From positions 1,709,424 through 1,773,423 of the forward strand of contig RPFO01000065.1 in assembly GCA_009746045.1 (NCBI GenBank): 64,000 bases of DNA. Direction: 5' to 3'. Source of the stretch: Mesostigma viride. Lineage: Eukaryota; Streptophyta; Mesostigmatophyceae; Mesostigmatales; Mesostigmataceae. The position numbers and the translations under genes were made by a program. The notes beneath the pieces are model-generated. The model was not told the DNA's origin. It did no database searches and saw only the letters and a list, made by a program, of their open reading frames with translations. Of this stretch, positions 56,171 to 64,000 are shown in pieces; position 1 is the first letter of the stretch; each line of letters opens with the position of its first letter.

Positions 56171-56225
56171 CCAGCACTCCGTGGCATGCCCATGCGCATG
56201 ACACGCAAGTACTTACTTACTTACA
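56171..56225 (+). mobile_element. Tail-family-3 3' end
   Basis: CACTCCGTGGCATGCC, GCGCATGACACGCAAG and TACTTACTTACTTAC match the end of the LINE at 54399-54455. Only the tail is present. Confidence 0.7.
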
Positions 56226-56383
56226 CCGCCGACCCCCTTGGCTGTTGCGTACACATGGGTTCAAATTCTCCTACTTGATATAGCTGCACAAAAATTGTAT
56301 GCGGCCAGCTATACACCGGTCCGGTCCAGCTAGTCCGCATCAGTCCACAGGTGGCGTACAGAGCAAGCACCGCATGCAACCAG

Positions 56384-63648
<7,265 letters not shown>

Positions 63649-64000
63649 CAGCGCACGCAGAAGGCGTCTCTATAATTCAAATTAACATTATAAAAGCTGC
63701 TGGACAACTCCAAGCGCAGATGTCTGCATTGCAAAGCAGCTCAAGATCTTGCCAATAGTACTGGAAAGCAGCAATGATGCCACCACGGACAGAACACGAG
63801 AATGCGTGATAACTAAACACATTCTATTCCATACGAGCCACCCACACATCACGACACAATGGAAAACTACGTTATGGCTTGCGGTAGTGCGGATGTCTCC
63901 AGCCGGCCGACTGCCATACCATGATTATTGTGGAATATATTATATGGCGAAAAAGACCCGCCTGCTGCGTGAATAGAAATCATAAATCCGTTCCACGGGC
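63649..64000. other. Upstream flank of the PAN-protein gene
   Basis: AT-richer sequence before the ATG at 63648 on the minus strand. It should contain the promoter and 5' UTR. I can name no specific element. Confidence 0.45.

Overview
The window looks like nuclear DNA of a repeat-rich eukaryote, most likely a green alga or similar photosynthetic protist. The evidence is spliced genes with GT-AG introns, GC-rich codon third positions, tandem arrays inside introns, and non-LTR retrotransposons. No bacterial operon, plasmid or phage organisation is visible. The lineage call is inference from gene style and gene content; no species is claimed.

Four protein-coding genes could be reconstructed. 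Reading frame is conserved across every internal junction proposed. (1) 6320-12700 (+) is the 3' part of a multidomain fatty-acyl-AMP ligase / carrier protein / membrane left-handed-beta-helix protein of the Pls/PosA-like type. (2) 20373-26237 (+) is a complete six-exon, 270-residue short-chain dehydrogenase/reductase of the tropinone-reductase-like type. (3) About 37038-47199 (+) is a PP2C-family phosphatase with a very long N-terminal extension carrying about 15 RRxSxVD motifs. (4) 56384-63648 (-) is a complete seven-exon, 492-residue single-pass membrane protein with two PAN/Apple-like cysteine domains. These are separate transcription units; nothing shows that they act together.

The first 5.5 kb is satellite DNA: G-rich pentanucleotide arrays (GGGAT, GGGGT, GCGAT, TAGGG, TAGGA), five apparently identical 397-bp units built around a SINE-like element, and clusters of CGCGTCAG/CTGACGCG hairpins. 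Gene 1 starts abruptly beside this block and lacks its N-terminal half.

The spaces between genes are graveyards of non-LTR retroelements. At least three 3'-tail families occur. Each ends in a small CTCC...GGAG stem-loop followed by a 4-5 bp microsatellite, and each seems shared between LINE fragments and short non-autonomous elements. A 1.95-kb element with only an ORF1-like protein is present twice (13475-15425 minus, 27415-32065 plus). The second copy carries two nested insertions: a 2.4-kb TTAA-flanked inverted-repeat transposon, and a 248-bp SINE-like element with an 11-bp target duplication. A clean MITE lies at 49625-50095. Reverse-transcriptase fragments lie at 50390-51882 and 53618-54455.

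Introns carry unrelated minisatellites with periods of 4, 7, 8, 13, 26, 29, 40 and 57 bp. Several lie directly before the acceptor, so they supply the polypyrimidine tract.
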